A stretch of DNA of 64,000 nt from Pleurocapsa minor GSE-CHR-MK 17-07R (GCA_019359125.1 JAHHHY010000006.1:146030-210029), one strand, 5' to 3'; shown: positions 16,944-26,190, numbered from the stretch's first letter. Notes: generated by a model not told the origin, from the letters alone. Numbers and translations: made by a program.

Positions 16944-18161
16944 TTATTCGCCGGAGGACTGCTGCCCGGTTCGCTCGCCCACCAGCAGCAGCACGTACGC
17001 GCCGCGCGTGTTGCCGCCAAAGCTGGCCATCGTCAGCGTGTGCCAGTCGGCCGAGCCAGGGGGCAACAGCACGCCCGCGTCAAATCGCCCGCCTGTGTAG
17101 GACTCGCCGGTGCTGATGACGACGCCCGCGCCGCGTATGGGCGGCACGTCCTGACAGTTACGCCCGCCTGCGTCATCGCACAGGCTGAGGCGCGTCCCCG
17201 ATTCGTCGCCCAGTTCTAACAGCGGGTCAAGGCGATTATTCTCGCCGGTGGCGATCATGTAGGCGGCCAGCGCGCTGTCCTGGGCGATGCGCGGGCCGTT
17301 GCGCAGCAGGGCAACATCGGTGTCGTCCGGCGTATCAATCGCCAGGCCGCCCAGCAGCGCCATAAACTGGCCTGTCCCCGCGCCGACCGCGCCAAATGTC
17401 ACCGTGACCGGGCCGACATCGCTGGCCTGCGAGATGCCAAACAGCGCCGCGTTGGACAGCGTGTCCTCGCTGATGGTGAAGCTGGTGCCATCGGGCAGCG
17501 TCACGACATCGCCCGCGCCCTGATCGTCATTCTGCCAGCACACATCGATGCCTGCTTCCGGCGCCTGCACACGGATGACCGGCGTCAGGTCGTCGGTGGT
17601 ATAGATGAACAGCGGGCGACTGCTGGTGGGGGCTTCTTCAGCGGGCAGTTGAACCCCGGCCAGCGTGATCGCTTCCGTGCCGTTGCACATAAAGGTGACC
17701 GTGCGCGTGCTGGTGTCGAGCGGATCATCGGCGGCGCGCAAACGCTGCAAGGTGATCCGGTATGCGCCGGTCGCGCCTTCACTGGCGGCCGTCACCACCA
17801 ACCGAAATTCGCCATCCTGCGGGATCGTCCACTCAATAGCAGCAGTGCTGCCGTCGCTGCTGATGCCCGCGCCCGGCACATCCGAGCGCAGCAAGATATC
17901 GCCGGATGCATCGCCAATGCCCAGGCGCGGGACAAACCCGTCCGACCCCAGCACCTGGGCACGGTAGACATCGCCCGCCGCCGCGCTGAACACATACAGG
18001 CCAAAGGCGGCCTGTTCGGTGATCTCGGCGGGGACGGTCGTGCCTTCCAGGATGACTTCTGGCTGGACGACATCCTGCGCCAGCGCCGCCCCGCAGGCCA
18101 GCGCGATGACCGCCAGCAGGGCGACCAGCCTACTCAGCCGACGCACCCGCGTCTCCCGCAT
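16944..18161 (-). CDS. Exported hypothetical protein with PPC-like beta domains
   Basis: A 405-residue protein with an N-terminal signal peptide (LVALLAVIALACGAALA). The mature part has repeated beta-rich units. FGLYVFSAAAGDVYRAQV...FVPRLGIGDASGDIL...GEFRLVVTAASEGATGAYRITLQ resembles the prepeptidase C-terminal (PPC) domain found in secreted enzymes. A similar pattern recurs at the end (DPLLELGDESGTRLSLCDD...YVLLLVGERTG). Paired cysteines suggest disulfides outside the cell. The start overlaps the 3' end of the upstream LutA-like gene by 32 bp, so they are probably co-transcribed. No catalytic domain is visible. Confidence 0.7.
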   Translation of the reverse strand: MRETRVRRLSRLVALLAVIALACGAALAQDVVQPEVILEGTTVPAEITEQAAFGLYVFSAAAGDVYRAQVLGSDGFVPRLGIGDASGDILLRSDVPGAGISSDGSTAAIEWTIPQDGEFRLVVTAASEGATGAYRITLQRLRAADDPLDTSTRTVTFMCNGTEAITLAGVQLPAEEAPTSSRPLFIYTTDDLTPVIRVQAPEAGIDVCWQNDDQGAGDVVTLPDGTSFTISEDTLSNAALFGISQASDVGPVTVTFGAVGAGTGQFMALLGGLAIDTPDDTDVALLRNGPRIAQDSALAAYMIATGENNRLDPLLELGDESGTRLSLCDDAGGRNCQDVPPIRGAGVVISTGESYTGGRFDAGVLLPPGSADWHTLTMASFGGNTRGAYVLLLVGERTGQQSSGE

Positions 18162-18924
18162 TGTCCAGGCCGCGCGCCAGCAGGTCCGCGATGTGCAGCA
18201 CCCGGCGCGGGCTGTCGGCCCGGCTGAGGCCGCCGTTCATCTGGGTCAGGCAGCTGGCATCGCCGGTGATGATGACATCGGCGTCGGCCGCGTTGATATG
18301 CTTCACTTTGTCGTTCAGCATCGCGCCGCTGATTTCAGGCATCTTGACAGCAAACAATCCGCCGAAGCCGCAGCACTGGTCAGCGCCAGTGAGCGCATTG
18401 CAGGTCACGCCTTCCATATTGGCGGCCAGCGACTGCGCCTGCGGGCCCAGCCCCATCAGCCGATAGCCGTGGCACGCATGGTGAAAGGCGACTTTGGTTT
18501 CCGTGGGTACTTTCAGGCCGAGGTCGGTCACGCCCAGCCCGTCCACCAGATACTCGGTAAATTCCCAGGTAATCTCGGCCGCCCGCAGCGCCCGCTGATA
18601 CCAGTCCGGCTCGTCTTTGAATATTTCCGGATAGTAATGGCGCACCATCGACGCGCAGCTTCCTGACGGGCACACGATCACTTCGGCGTCGGCAAAGGCG
18701 GTCAGAAACTGGCGGGCGACCGTGCGGGCGTCATCGTGATAGCCGCTGTTGAAGGCGGGCTGTCCGCAGCAGGTCTGCGCCATCGGGAAGCGCACGTCCA
18801 CGCCCAGGCGCTCCAGCACCTTCACCACCGAAATGCCCGTGTCCGGGTAAATCGTGTCCACGATACAGGTGACAAACAGCGAGACGGGTTTGTATTTGGG
18901 GGAGGGACGCAGGTCGTCAGACAT
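18130..18924 (-). CDS. lutA: LutA/YkgE-type (Fe-S)-binding CCG-domain protein
   Basis: A 264-residue protein with two cysteine-rich CCG domains: FVTCIVDTIYPD...TCCGQPAFNSGY in the first half and FHHACHGYRLMGLG...QCCGFGGLFAVKMPE in the second. This is the pattern of LutA, the subunit of the lactate-oxidising LutABC complex, and of related heterodisulfide-reductase-like subunits. The ATG at 18924 was chosen over a longer start because the homologous region begins directly after it (SLFVTCIVD). LutB and LutC do not flank it, so it either works with distant partners or has a separate role. The downstream secreted gene overlaps it. Confidence 0.85.
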   Translation of the reverse strand: MSDDLRPSPKYKPVSLFVTCIVDTIYPDTGISVVKVLERLGVDVRFPMAQTCCGQPAFNSGYHDDARTVARQFLTAFADAEVIVCPSGSCASMVRHYYPEIFKDEPDWYQRALRAAEITWEFTEYLVDGLGVTDLGLKVPTETKVAFHHACHGYRLMGLGPQAQSLAANMEGVTCNALTGADQCCGFGGLFAVKMPEISGAMLNDKVKHINAADADVIITGDASCLTQMNGGLSRADSPRRVLHIADLLARGLDNAGDAGASAE

Positions 18925-19103
18925 GGGCAGGTTTCCGCGAATATGAAGTGGCCAATGACCCGGAGTATACCGCGCCGACGGCAAACGGGGGTGCCTGCGT
19001 GCCTGCGACCGGCAGCAATCGGACCTGCATGGACTTATCCGGCGTCTGGCGTCCGTCCTAGAATCAGCGGAATGTGCCCGCCTGCCTGAAGGGAGACCCG
19101 CCC

Positions 19104-19571
19104 GTGACTGATTTCACACTGCGCGAAGCCACGCCCGCCGACGTGGAGACAATTATCCGCCATCGCAGCGAGATGTTCATCGAGATGGGCTTTGCGCCTG
19201 ATAAGGTGCATCCGCATGAGGAGGCCACGCGCCTGTGGGTGCGCGAACATATGGCCACGGGCGAGTTCAGGACGTTTTTTGCCATCGCGCCCAATGGCGA
19301 TATCGCCGCCGGGGCAGGGCTGAACCTGAGCAGCTTCATGCCCGGTCCGATCTCGCCTGCGCCGGTGCGCGGCTATATCTATAACGTGTATACCGAACAC
19401 GCCTATCGGCGCAGGGGGCTGGCGACGCTGCTGGTGCAGCACTGCCTGGATATCTGCAGCGCGCAGGGCGTCACGCTGGTGGCGCTGCATGCCAGCACCG
19501 ACGGCCGCCCGGTGTATGAACGGCTCGGTTTTGCGGCCACCAATGAGATGCGCATCGAATTGAAGGCGTAA
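19104..19571 (+). CDS. GNAT family N-acetyltransferase
   Basis: A roughly 155-residue GNAT acetyltransferase. The N-terminus reads VTDFTLREATPADVETIIRHR, a common GNAT start. The acetyl-CoA binding loop is YRRRGLATLLVQHCLDICSAQ (R/QxxGxG/A type), followed by LHASTDGRPVYERLGF, the strand and tyrosine region found in MarR-adjacent GNATs. GTG at 19104 is favoured because AAGGGAGA lies 7 nt upstream; an ATG 30 bp earlier lacks such a site. The acceptor substrate is unknown. Confidence 0.85.
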   Translation: MTDFTLREATPADVETIIRHRSEMFIEMGFAPDKVHPHEEATRLWVREHMATGEFRTFFAIAPNGDIAAGAGLNLSSFMPGPISPAPVRGYIYNVYTEHAYRRRGLATLLVQHCLDICSAQGVTLVALHASTDGRPVYERLGFAATNEMRIELKA

Positions 19572-19684
19572 AGACTGATGGGTGAGGTTGTTCTGTCTGC
19601 CGTTCACATCAGCTTCTCAGTTGACAAGTGCAATTTCAGCCCGAAAATCAGAACTGACGTTCGTTATTTTCGGGTGCTGAGGGC

Positions 19685-20050
19685 ATGATGGCATTTCTGG
19701 ATTCCCTGCGCGATGAGGCGCTCAAGGCGCTGCCTGCTCCGCGTCATGAGGCGTATCATCTGGCCTTTGACTACTCGCTGGGGCACGACCCGTTGGCTGG
19801 CCCGGCCGATTTTGAGCCGTTTGAATTTTCGCAGAAAGAGCTATACGACCTGCGCCTGCTGCTGCTGCGCCCGCTGGCGTGGGAGTATGTGCGTGAGCTG
19901 ATGCCAGATCTGAAGCAGTCGGCGTTTAACCGGCGCACGCATATCGATGAATATCAGCGGCGTTTTGGGCGCGACCCGCTGCTGGTGTCGGTGAAGCCGC
20001 GCATCATGATGCTGACCTATGGCGAGTGGCGGACGCTGGCCGGGGGATGA
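19685..20050 (+). CDS. Small hypothetical protein
   Basis: A 121-residue, charged, probably helical protein without signal peptide or membrane helix. The centre, FSQKELYDLRLLLLRPLAWEYV, is strongly amphipathic. I recognise no family. Codon use matches neighbouring genes, which supports it being real. It is followed directly by a terminator hairpin oriented for the tRNA on the other strand. Confidence 0.55.
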   Translation: MMAFLDSLRDEALKALPAPRHEAYHLAFDYSLGHDPLAGPADFEPFEFSQKELYDLRLLLLRPLAWEYVRELMPDLKQSAFNRRTHIDEYQRRFGRDPLLVSVKPRIMMLTYGEWRTLAGG

Positions 20051-20055
20051 GGCAA

Positions 20056-20085
20056 TAAAAAAACGCCCGTCTTTCAACGGGCGTT
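20056..20085 (-). terminator. Terminator of the tRNA-Phe transcript
   Basis: The arms AACGCCCGT (20062-20070) and ACGGGCGTT (20077-20085) flank a 6-nt loop. On the minus strand the stem is followed by TTTTTTT, so it ends the tRNA transcript just after the gene. On the plus strand there is no T-run. Confidence 0.8.
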
Positions 20086-20091
20086 CTGCTG

Positions 20092-20164
20092 TGCCACCAG
20101 CCGGACTTGAACCGGCGACCCACGCATTTTCAGTGCGTTGCTCTACCAACTGAGCTACAGTGGC
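20092..20164 (-). tRNA. tRNA-Phe (anticodon GAA)
   Basis: The minus strand folds as a 73-nt cloverleaf. The acceptor is GCCACTG paired with TGGTGGC (two G-T wobbles), the D arm is GCTC/GAGC with AGTTGGTA, and the anticodon arm is ACGCA/TGCGT with loop CTGAAAA, giving anticodon GAA. The variable loop is five bases, and the T arm is GCCGG/CCGGC with TTCAAGT. The discriminator is A and CCA is not encoded. Confidence 0.96.
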
Positions 20165-20200
20165 GCATTGGTGAACAGTATAGCAAAGCCGCCGCGCTAG

Positions 20201-21232
20201 TCAAGGTGAAGTCTGCCTGAGTGGGCGCTGATAGCGGATGCGCGCCCAGAACAGAAATCCGAAGAAGCCCGCCATGCCCGCCAGCCCCAGCAGCCCGACG
20301 ATCAGCGCTGTTGCCGGTGGGGCCGTGCTGACCACATAGCCCAGCCCGGCATACAGCGCGCAGAAGGCATACAGCACGCCCAGCGTCTGCCGCTGCGACA
20401 GGCCCATCGCCATCAGCCGGTGCGACGAGTGGTCTTTGCCACCCTGTCCCAGCGGGCGCTTTTCCAGATAACGCGTGATCAGGATCAGGTTGATGTCGAT
20501 GACCGGCAGGGCCAGCACCAGCAGCGGCACCATCCACGTGACGCTGAGCGGCTGCACGCCAAATTCCAGCTTAATGGCCAGCGCAGACAGCACGAAACCC
20601 AATACCAGCGAGCCCATGTCGCCCATAAACGAACTGGCCGGATTGAAGTTGTAAATCAGGAAGCCGATGGCAGCACCCGCCAGCGCTGCCGCCAGCATGC
20701 TGACCAGCTCCAGCCCCTCGGTGAAGGCGATCAGCGTGAAGCCAGCCGCCGCGATGCCGGTCAGGCCTGCCGCCAGGCCGTCCATGTTATCGAGAAAATT
20801 GATGGCGTTGGTGATGGCGCACACCCAGAACACCGTCAGCGGGATATCCACCAGCGGGAAATTAAACAGCTGGATGCGCACGCCCAGCATGGCCACCACC
20901 AGCGCGGTCAGCGCCTGGGCCAGCAGGCGAATGCGGATGCCCAGGTTATAGCGGTCATCCACCAGCCCGACGATCGCCAGAAACAGCGCCCCACCGATGA
21001 CGACCAGCAGTTCGGTCATCACGCTGCCATCGCTGAACAGCAGCAGCGCCAGCGCGAACGCGAGGAACATCGCCAGGCCGCCCATCAGCGGCTTGTAGTC
21101 TTTGTGGATATTGCGCCCGCTGGGGATGGCGACCACGCCCAAACGCAGCGCAATCGCACGCGAAAGCGGCGTCAGGCCCAGCGACGCCGCGAATCCCACC
21201 ACCAGCACCGGCACCCATTGCAAGGCATCCAT
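20201..21232 (-). CDS. MraY/WecA family undecaprenyl-phosphate sugar-1-phosphate transferase
   Basis: A 343-residue polytopic enzyme with about ten membrane helices. It carries the family signatures NAINFLDNMDGLAAG (Mg and catalytic Asp residues), NFNPASSFMGDMGSLVLGF, and the C-terminal KDHSSHRLM histidine loop. These place it with WecA/TagO, which load GlcNAc-1-phosphate on undecaprenyl phosphate, rather than with true MraY. It starts surface glycan or teichoic-type polymer synthesis. It is the downstream partner of the ManA gene (19-bp gap), which supplies mannose-derived sugars. The surface-polysaccharide genes at the left edge could act on its product, which is inference. Confidence 0.93.
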   Translation of the reverse strand: MDALQWVPVLVVGFAASLGLTPLSRAIALRLGVVAIPSGRNIHKDYKPLMGGLAMFLAFALALLLFSDGSVMTELLVVIGGALFLAIVGLVDDRYNLGIRIRLLAQALTALVVAMLGVRIQLFNFPLVDIPLTVFWVCAITNAINFLDNMDGLAAGLTGIAAAGFTLIAFTEGLELVSMLAAALAGAAIGFLIYNFNPASSFMGDMGSLVLGFVLSALAIKLEFGVQPLSVTWMVPLLVLALPVIDINLILITRYLEKRPLGQGGKDHSSHRLMAMGLSQRQTLGVLYAFCALYAGLGYVVSTAPPATALIVGLLGLAGMAGFFGFLFWARIRYQRPLRQTSP

Positions 21233-21251
21233 CGTTTTTCACAACCTCCGG

Positions 21252-22241
21252 TTACTGGTCCGTCCACGACATCAGCACGCGTGACGCATCGCTGGCGGCG
21301 GTCAGGGTATAGGCGCCCATGGCAGCAGGCAGCAGGGCTGTGCGTCCCTGCGCCAGCATTAGCGATTCATCCCCGTTGGCCGCTTTCACGGCGAAGCTGC
21401 CGGCGATGCAGGTCAGAATATAAAACATGCCGGCGGTGTCCATCAGCAGGGTGGTATCCGACGGCCTGGCGCGAATCAGCGTGGTATTGAAAAACGGGCT
21501 TCTGAGCAGCGGAACGACGGTCAATCCGTCCTCGCTGTTGGGATGAATAATCTTGGGTGCGGCATCCAGCCGGCTGACGGCGATGCTCTTGTCCACGTGC
21601 AGCGCGCGCGGCTGGCCATCCAGCCCCAGACGATTCCAGTCATACAGGCGATAGGTGGTGTCGCTGGACTGCTGAATCTCGTAGATGAGCAGGCCGGGGC
21701 CCAGCGCATGCACGGTGCCCGCCTCGACAAACAGCACGTCGCCCTGCTTCACATCGGCAAACGACAGCAGCGATTCAAACGTACCATCGTCCAGCGTGGC
21801 GCGGATGCCTTCCGGCGTCGTGCCCGGCTTCAGGCCCCAGACCAGCCTTGCATCCGGACGGGCCTCCAGCACGATCCACGCCTCGGTCTTGCCGCGCGGC
21901 TCGCCTTCCAGCTCGGCCGCCAGCGCATCATCAGGATGCACCTGCACGCTAAGCCAGTCTTCACAGTCAAGGATTTTGGCCAGCAGCGGCATGCCGTCCG
22001 CCGGATTGAAGGATCTGCCGCACAGGTCTGTCCCCAGCACATCCAGCACCTGGCGCACGGTCTGGCCGCGATACACGCCGTTTTCGACCACGGCGCTGTC
22101 GTGCATCTCCCAGCTTTCGCCGTACGGACGGGCGTCGGGCAGGGCATGGCCTGAGAAGGTCTCCAGCCGGCGCCCGCCCCACACGCGGGTATGCAGCACG
22201 GGCTGAAGCAGCATCGGGTATAAACTCGCCTGTTCTGACAT
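21252..22241 (-). CDS. manA: Mannose-6-phosphate isomerase, class I
   Basis: A 329-residue cupin-fold zinc enzyme that interconverts fructose-6-phosphate and mannose-6-phosphate, feeding GDP-mannose synthesis. Zinc ligands are visible in LSVQVHPDDALA (Gln and His) and in KTEAWIVLEA (Glu). A later GTVHALGPGLLIYEIQQSSDTTYRLYDW holds the last His and the conserved YD(W/Y) element. The length is near the short bacterial type. It is the first gene of a two-gene unit with the WecA-like transferase on the minus strand. Confidence 0.95.
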   Translation of the reverse strand: MSEQASLYPMLLQPVLHTRVWGGRRLETFSGHALPDARPYGESWEMHDSAVVENGVYRGQTVRQVLDVLGTDLCGRSFNPADGMPLLAKILDCEDWLSVQVHPDDALAAELEGEPRGKTEAWIVLEARPDARLVWGLKPGTTPEGIRATLDDGTFESLLSFADVKQGDVLFVEAGTVHALGPGLLIYEIQQSSDTTYRLYDWNRLGLDGQPRALHVDKSIAVSRLDAAPKIIHPNSEDGLTVVPLLRSPFFNTTLIRARPSDTTLLMDTAGMFYILTCIAGSFAVKAANGDESLMLAQGRTALLPAAMGAYTLTAASDASRVLMSWTDQ

Positions 22242-22350
22242 GGAGGAATCCTCATGATTTCAGCAGCATGGGCGCCCATGATACCAGATGTGCCCGCGCC
22301 ACAGGGATAGCGACGGGATAGCGCGGCACAGGGAGGGCGCAATTTCGCAC

Positions 22351-22379
22351 TTGATATTTCCGTGCCGGATCTATATCAT
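22351..22379 (+). promoter_or_regulatory. Sigma70 promoter of rplI
   Basis: TTGATA (22351-22356), a 17-bp spacer, then TATCAT (22374-22379). Both boxes differ from consensus by one base. The start codon is 87 bp downstream, leaving a leader of about 80 nt. Confidence 0.7.
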
Positions 22380-22465
22380 GCCAACCTGTTCTGTATGCCG
22401 TAAAACCGTCATTCTCAGCGGAAAATTACGCCTCATGAGAGGCGAGTTGTTCAGGAAGGCCAGTC

Positions 22466-23017
22466 ATGAAGGTAATTCTCCTTGCAGATGTGTACAAGCA
22501 CGGCGTCGCCGGTGAAATCGTCGACGTTGCCGATGGGTTCGCCCGTAACTGGCTGATCCCGAAGCGGTTGGCCACCAAGGCCACGCCGGAAGCCCTGAAG
22601 CAGCAGGAATCGCTGCGTGCCGAATCGGCCGCGCGCAAGGCTGCCCTGGATGACCGCCTGAACGACCTCGCCCGTCAGATCGACGGCGTGGAACTGCTGT
22701 TCGGCCGCCGCGCTTCGCCCACGGGCAAGCTGTTCGGCTCGGTGACGACCAGCGAAATCGCGGAAGCCCTGAATGCCAAGACCGGCATCGACATCAACCG
22801 CCGCCGCATCAGCCAGACGCAGCTGCGTGAAACCGGCGTCCACGAAGTGGCCGTCCGCCTGGGCACGGAAATCTCGCCGGTGCTGAAGGTGCGTATCGTG
22901 CGCGAAGAAGAATATGCCGCCGCACTGGCCGCCCAGAACGCGCCTGCCGCTGAAGCAGCCCCGGCTGTCGAAGCTGAAGCCGCTGCCGAACCCGCCGTGG
23001 AAGCAGCCAGCGAATAG
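22466..23017 (+). CDS. rplI: 50S ribosomal protein L9
   Basis: L9 binds domain V of 23S rRNA and stabilises the L1 stalk base. The N-terminal signature is clear: MKVILLADVYKHG, VVDVADGFARNWLIP-type sequence and KRLATKATPEAL, followed by the long connecting helix and a C-terminal domain. At 183 residues it is longer than the usual 148-150 because of an Ala/Glu/Pro-rich tail (residues 153-183), probably disordered. It is monocistronic here, without the usual rpsF-ssb-rpsR neighbours. An AGGAAGGCCAG stretch supplies the ribosome binding site. Confidence 0.98.
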   Translation: MKVILLADVYKHGVAGEIVDVADGFARNWLIPKRLATKATPEALKQQESLRAESAARKAALDDRLNDLARQIDGVELLFGRRASPTGKLFGSVTTSEIAEALNAKTGIDINRRRISQTQLRETGVHEVAVRLGTEISPVLKVRIVREEEYAAALAAQNAPAAEAAPAVEAEAAAEPAVEAASE

Positions 23018-23128
23018 TCTGCTGTCACCCCGTCGACACGCCTTCACCCTCGTTCAGGTGCTGCCTGGGAAACTACTCAGCGCTTGTGCGGGGGTGATTT
23101 TTTTGCCGGTCAGTGAGGACTGCTGCTG

Positions 23129-24514
23129 ATGGATGCCCAGGCGCTTGGCCGCTATTTGCGCCAGACCCGTGAATCCAGAGAGCTCACCCTGGAAGATGCC
23201 GAAAAAGCGTTAAAAATTCGGCGCGCCTTTCTTGAGATGTTCGAGCTGGGCGATTTTTCGATTCCCAATGCCTCGCAGGTGCAGGTGCGCGGATTCATCC
23301 GCAATTATGCCTTTTACCTGGGGCTGGACGGCGAACGTGTGCTGTTCCAGTACGAGGAGGCGCTGAACGGCCCGCCGCCGCGCAAGAAGGGCGCGTCTGC
23401 CTTTGGTGTGGCCCGCCGTGGCAAAGACAAGGAGCCGAAGAAGCGCGATACTCAGCAGACCGCGCCCGCGCCCACGTATTCCCAGACATCGCCCTACAGC
23501 AGCACGACCGATTATGTGCAGCGGGTGCAGCCGCCTCCGCCGCTGCCGCCCGCAGGCACGCCCACCATGGATGCCCGCGAAAGCGGCGGGTCGCGCCTGG
23601 TGCCGCTGCTGCGCCTGATCGTCGCGCTGATCGCTATCGCCGTGCTGGTGTTTGTGGCCACGCAGACGCTGCCGCTGGATGATCTGCTGGGCGGGGGCGA
23701 TGCATCCGCCAATCTGCCCACCCCCCTGCCGGATATCCTGGGGGCGGTGCCGCCCACGGCCACGCTGGAACTGGTGCTTTCGCCGACGATTGTGCCGCTG
23801 CCCACCGAAGCGGGCAGCCAGCCGGCCAGCAGCAATTTCACAGGCGAGGGCCTGCTGCTGGAGCTGTCTGTCACCGGCCGCGCCTGGATGACCCTGAGCG
23901 CCGACGGCGTGCAGCAGTTTCAGGGGCTGGCGCGCATCGGGCAGCAGTTTGCCGTCCGCGCCGTGGACAATATCACGCTGATGAGCAGCAGCGCTGAAGC
24001 GCTCGACGCGATTTTCAATGGCCAGCCGCAGGGCTCGTTTGGCGCGCGCGGCCAGCGCGTGGATGTCGTCTTCCGCGCGACGGGCGTGCAGATCAGCACC
24101 GGCCCGGGCTTTGAGGCGACGGCCATCGCCAGCGATACGCCGCAGCCCACGCCAACTGACCCCAGCGGCGCGATCATCGCCATGCTGACGCCCAGCGCCA
24201 CCATCGGCCCCAGCCCGACCGCCTCGGATACGTTTACGCCCAGCCCGACGCCGACCGAGACGTATACGCCCAGCATCACGCCGACACCCAGCGATACGCC
24301 AACGCAGACCAACACGCCGGAGCCGACAGGCACCGCGACCAGTACGCTGACGCCCAGTAATACGCCGACGACCACGCTGACGCCAACCAACACCCTGCCG
24401 CCGACCAATACCGTGCCGCCCAGCCCGACGCTGTCGCCCACGCCCAGCCCGAATCTGCCGCCGCGCGCCACGCCCGCCAATGCCACGCCGACCAAGTCAC
24501 TCTCTGACGCGTGA
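23129..24514 (+). CDS. RodZ-like protein with HTH, membrane helix, DUF4115 and PT-rich tail
   Basis: A 461-residue protein. Residues 1-75 are a HTH_25 domain (LGRYLRQTRESRELTLEDAE...LKIRRAFLEMFELGDF), as in RodZ, the MreB-binding cytoskeletal adaptor. A single membrane helix lies at about 160-178 (LLRLIVALIAIAVLVFVATQ). The outer part includes a DUF4115 beta domain (LLLELSVTGRAWMTLSADG...GQPQGSFGARGQRVDVVF). The last 120 residues are almost only Pro, Thr and Ser, a low-complexity stalk typical of Chloroflexota exported proteins but here at the very C-terminus. It likely organises cell shape or envelope synthesis. Confidence 0.85.
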   Translation: MDAQALGRYLRQTRESRELTLEDAEKALKIRRAFLEMFELGDFSIPNASQVQVRGFIRNYAFYLGLDGERVLFQYEEALNGPPPRKKGASAFGVARRGKDKEPKKRDTQQTAPAPTYSQTSPYSSTTDYVQRVQPPPPLPPAGTPTMDARESGGSRLVPLLRLIVALIAIAVLVFVATQTLPLDDLLGGGDASANLPTPLPDILGAVPPTATLELVLSPTIVPLPTEAGSQPASSNFTGEGLLLELSVTGRAWMTLSADGVQQFQGLARIGQQFAVRAVDNITLMSSSAEALDAIFNGQPQGSFGARGQRVDVVFRATGVQISTGPGFEATAIASDTPQPTPTDPSGAIIAMLTPSATIGPSPTASDTFTPSPTPTETYTPSITPTPSDTPTQTNTPEPTGTATSTLTPSNTPTTTLTPTNTLPPTNTVPPSPTLSPTPSPNLPPRATPANATPTKSLSDA

Positions 24515-24541
24515 TGCACGCGCTCTGAAAGGAATCCCACC

Positions 24542-25327
24542 GTGACCGCTTCCCGCAGTGCCGGTTTCTACGCCACCATCGCCCGTTATTACGACTCTGA
24601 GCATCACGACAAGGACGAAGACCTGCCGCTGTACAGCGAAGTCGCCGACGAAGCGGGCGGCTCTGTGCTGATTATCGGCAGTGGCACTGGCCGCCTGATG
24701 CTGCATCTGGCTGCCGAGGGCCACGACGTGCACGGCATCGAGATGGAGAGCGCCATGCTCGACCGCGCCCGGCTGAAGCGCGATGCCTCGCCTGGGCTGG
24801 CCGACCGCGTGACCTTCCACTTTGCCGATGCGCTTGACCCGAAGCTGAAGATCGACGAGAAATTCAGCCTGATTATCATCCCGTACAACACCTTCATGCA
24901 TTTCCTCACGCTGGACACGCAGCTCACGCTGCTGAAGCGCGCCAAAGCATGGCTGGCCGAAGGCGGCATGATCGTCATCGACCTGCCGAACGCGGGCGAG
25001 GCCTACAGCTCGCTCGACAGTGAAGCGATCATCCTGGAGCGCACCTTCCTCGAACACGAGACCGGCCACCTGGTGATGCAGCAGAGCGTCAGCCGGCTGG
25101 ACCGCACCGAACAGAACATGGAAATCTCGTGGATTTATGACGAAATCAACGGCGACGGCATGGTGCAGCGCACCATCGTGCCAGTCACCGTGCACTATTT
25201 CTTCCTCAGCGAGATCACGCTGCTCTTGCAGGCCGCCGGTTTCTCGCTGGACACGGTCTATGGCGACTTCGACGGCTCGCCGTTTTACGACGGCTGCCCG
25301 CGCATGATCGTGCTGGGGCGCGGCTGA
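24542..25327 (+). CDS. Class I SAM-dependent methyltransferase
   Basis: A 261-residue methyltransferase. Motif I is VLIIGSGTGRLMLHLA (about residues 42-57), the acidic ribose-binding end is HGIEMES, motif II reads FSLIIIPYNTFMHF, and LAEGGMIVIDLPN is the following strand. GTG at 24542 has GAAAGGA nine bases upstream. The C-terminal part (VHYFFLSEITLLLQAAGFSL...YGDFDGSPF) matches small-molecule methyltransferases. It lies 27 bp after the RodZ-like gene and 1 bp before the lipoprotein gene, so it is part of an operon. The substrate is unknown. Confidence 0.9.
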   Translation: MTASRSAGFYATIARYYDSEHHDKDEDLPLYSEVADEAGGSVLIIGSGTGRLMLHLAAEGHDVHGIEMESAMLDRARLKRDASPGLADRVTFHFADALDPKLKIDEKFSLIIIPYNTFMHFLTLDTQLTLLKRAKAWLAEGGMIVIDLPNAGEAYSSLDSEAIILERTFLEHETGHLVMQQSVSRLDRTEQNMEISWIYDEINGDGMVQRTIVPVTVHYFFLSEITLLLQAAGFSLDTVYGDFDGSPFYDGCPRMIVLGRG

Positions 25328-25328
25328 G

Positions 25329-26186
25329 ATGGTGGTCATGATGCGGCGGCTGGCCTGGGCAATTGGCGCGGCGCTGATACTGGCGGCGTGCAGCGATGGC
25401 GTGGCTGTCACCCGCGAGCCAACCTATGCGCTGAGCGCGCCCACCCTGCAACCGACGAGTGTGTTTATGCCTGCCGCACCCACCAGCGATAGTGAGTCGC
25501 TGGGCGCCATCGGCATGAACGACCTGACCGCTGCCAGCGTGCCCAGCGGCGGCGCGCTGCCCCCGCTGGTATCGGCCACCAATGCGCTGGGCGACCCGCG
25601 CCAGGTGGTGTCGATCACGGCGGGCGATGGCACCCTGATGGCCGCTGAGCTGTATCAGCCCCCCGGATCAGAGCCGGCCTCGCCGGTCATCCTGCTGGGG
25701 AGCAGCGCCACAGCGTGGGACCTGTTTCCGATCACACTGGTGAATAACGGGCTGGCCGTGCTGGTGCTGACGCTGCGTGAGGGCGCGCCCGTCGGCGATG
25801 TGCTCGCGGCCTATGACGCCCTGGCCGAGCTGCCGCGCATCGACGTGGCACGCGTCGTCGTAGTGGGTGAGCGCAGCGGCGCAGACCTGGGGCTGGCGGC
25901 CTGTGGCGGCGGCATCCCGTGCGATGCCCTGGCGATGCTCTCGCCAGCCGCTGCCAGCGAACCGGCTGTGTTTGCCTTCAACCCGCGACCGCTGTTTCTG
26001 GCCGCCGGCGAGAACGACTCCGCCGGGCTGGCCAGCATCAACGCCATCCGCGCTGTCGCACGCGGCGCGGTGGAATTCCTGCCTATTGCCGGCACAGATG
26101 CACAGGGCGCGGCGCTGTTTTCGGCCAGCGCCAGCCTGTCAGACCGACTGCTGGCGTGGATCCAGGCCAGCCTGGCCGCGCCCTAG
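25329..26186 (+). CDS. Lipoprotein with alpha/beta-hydrolase-like fold
   Basis: A 285-residue protein with a lipobox (LILAACSDG, Cys at residue 21), so anchored on the outer face of the membrane. The mature part resembles the dienelactone-hydrolase/alpha-beta hydrolase scaffold: PVILLGSSATAWDLFPITLVNNGLAVLVL, then VARVVVVGERSGADLGLAACG in the nucleophile-elbow position, where GERSG replaces the usual GxSxG order. The late FLAAGENDSAGL resembles the acid-loop region. Catalysis is uncertain because the elbow is atypical. The start is 1 bp after the methyltransferase stop. Confidence 0.7.
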   Translation: MVVMMRRLAWAIGAALILAACSDGVAVTREPTYALSAPTLQPTSVFMPAAPTSDSESLGAIGMNDLTAASVPSGGALPPLVSATNALGDPRQVVSITAGDGTLMAAELYQPPGSEPASPVILLGSSATAWDLFPITLVNNGLAVLVLTLREGAPVGDVLAAYDALAELPRIDVARVVVVGERSGADLGLAACGGGIPCDALAMLSPAAASEPAVFAFNPRPLFLAAGENDSAGLASINAIRAVARGAVEFLPIAGTDAQGAALFSASASLSDRLLAWIQASLAAP

Positions 26187-26190
26187 TCCC

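Noticed and set aside
19841..20149. Minus-strand open frame across the tRNA-Phe gene
   Set aside because: It covers the tRNA and its terminator and is opposite a better plus-strand frame.
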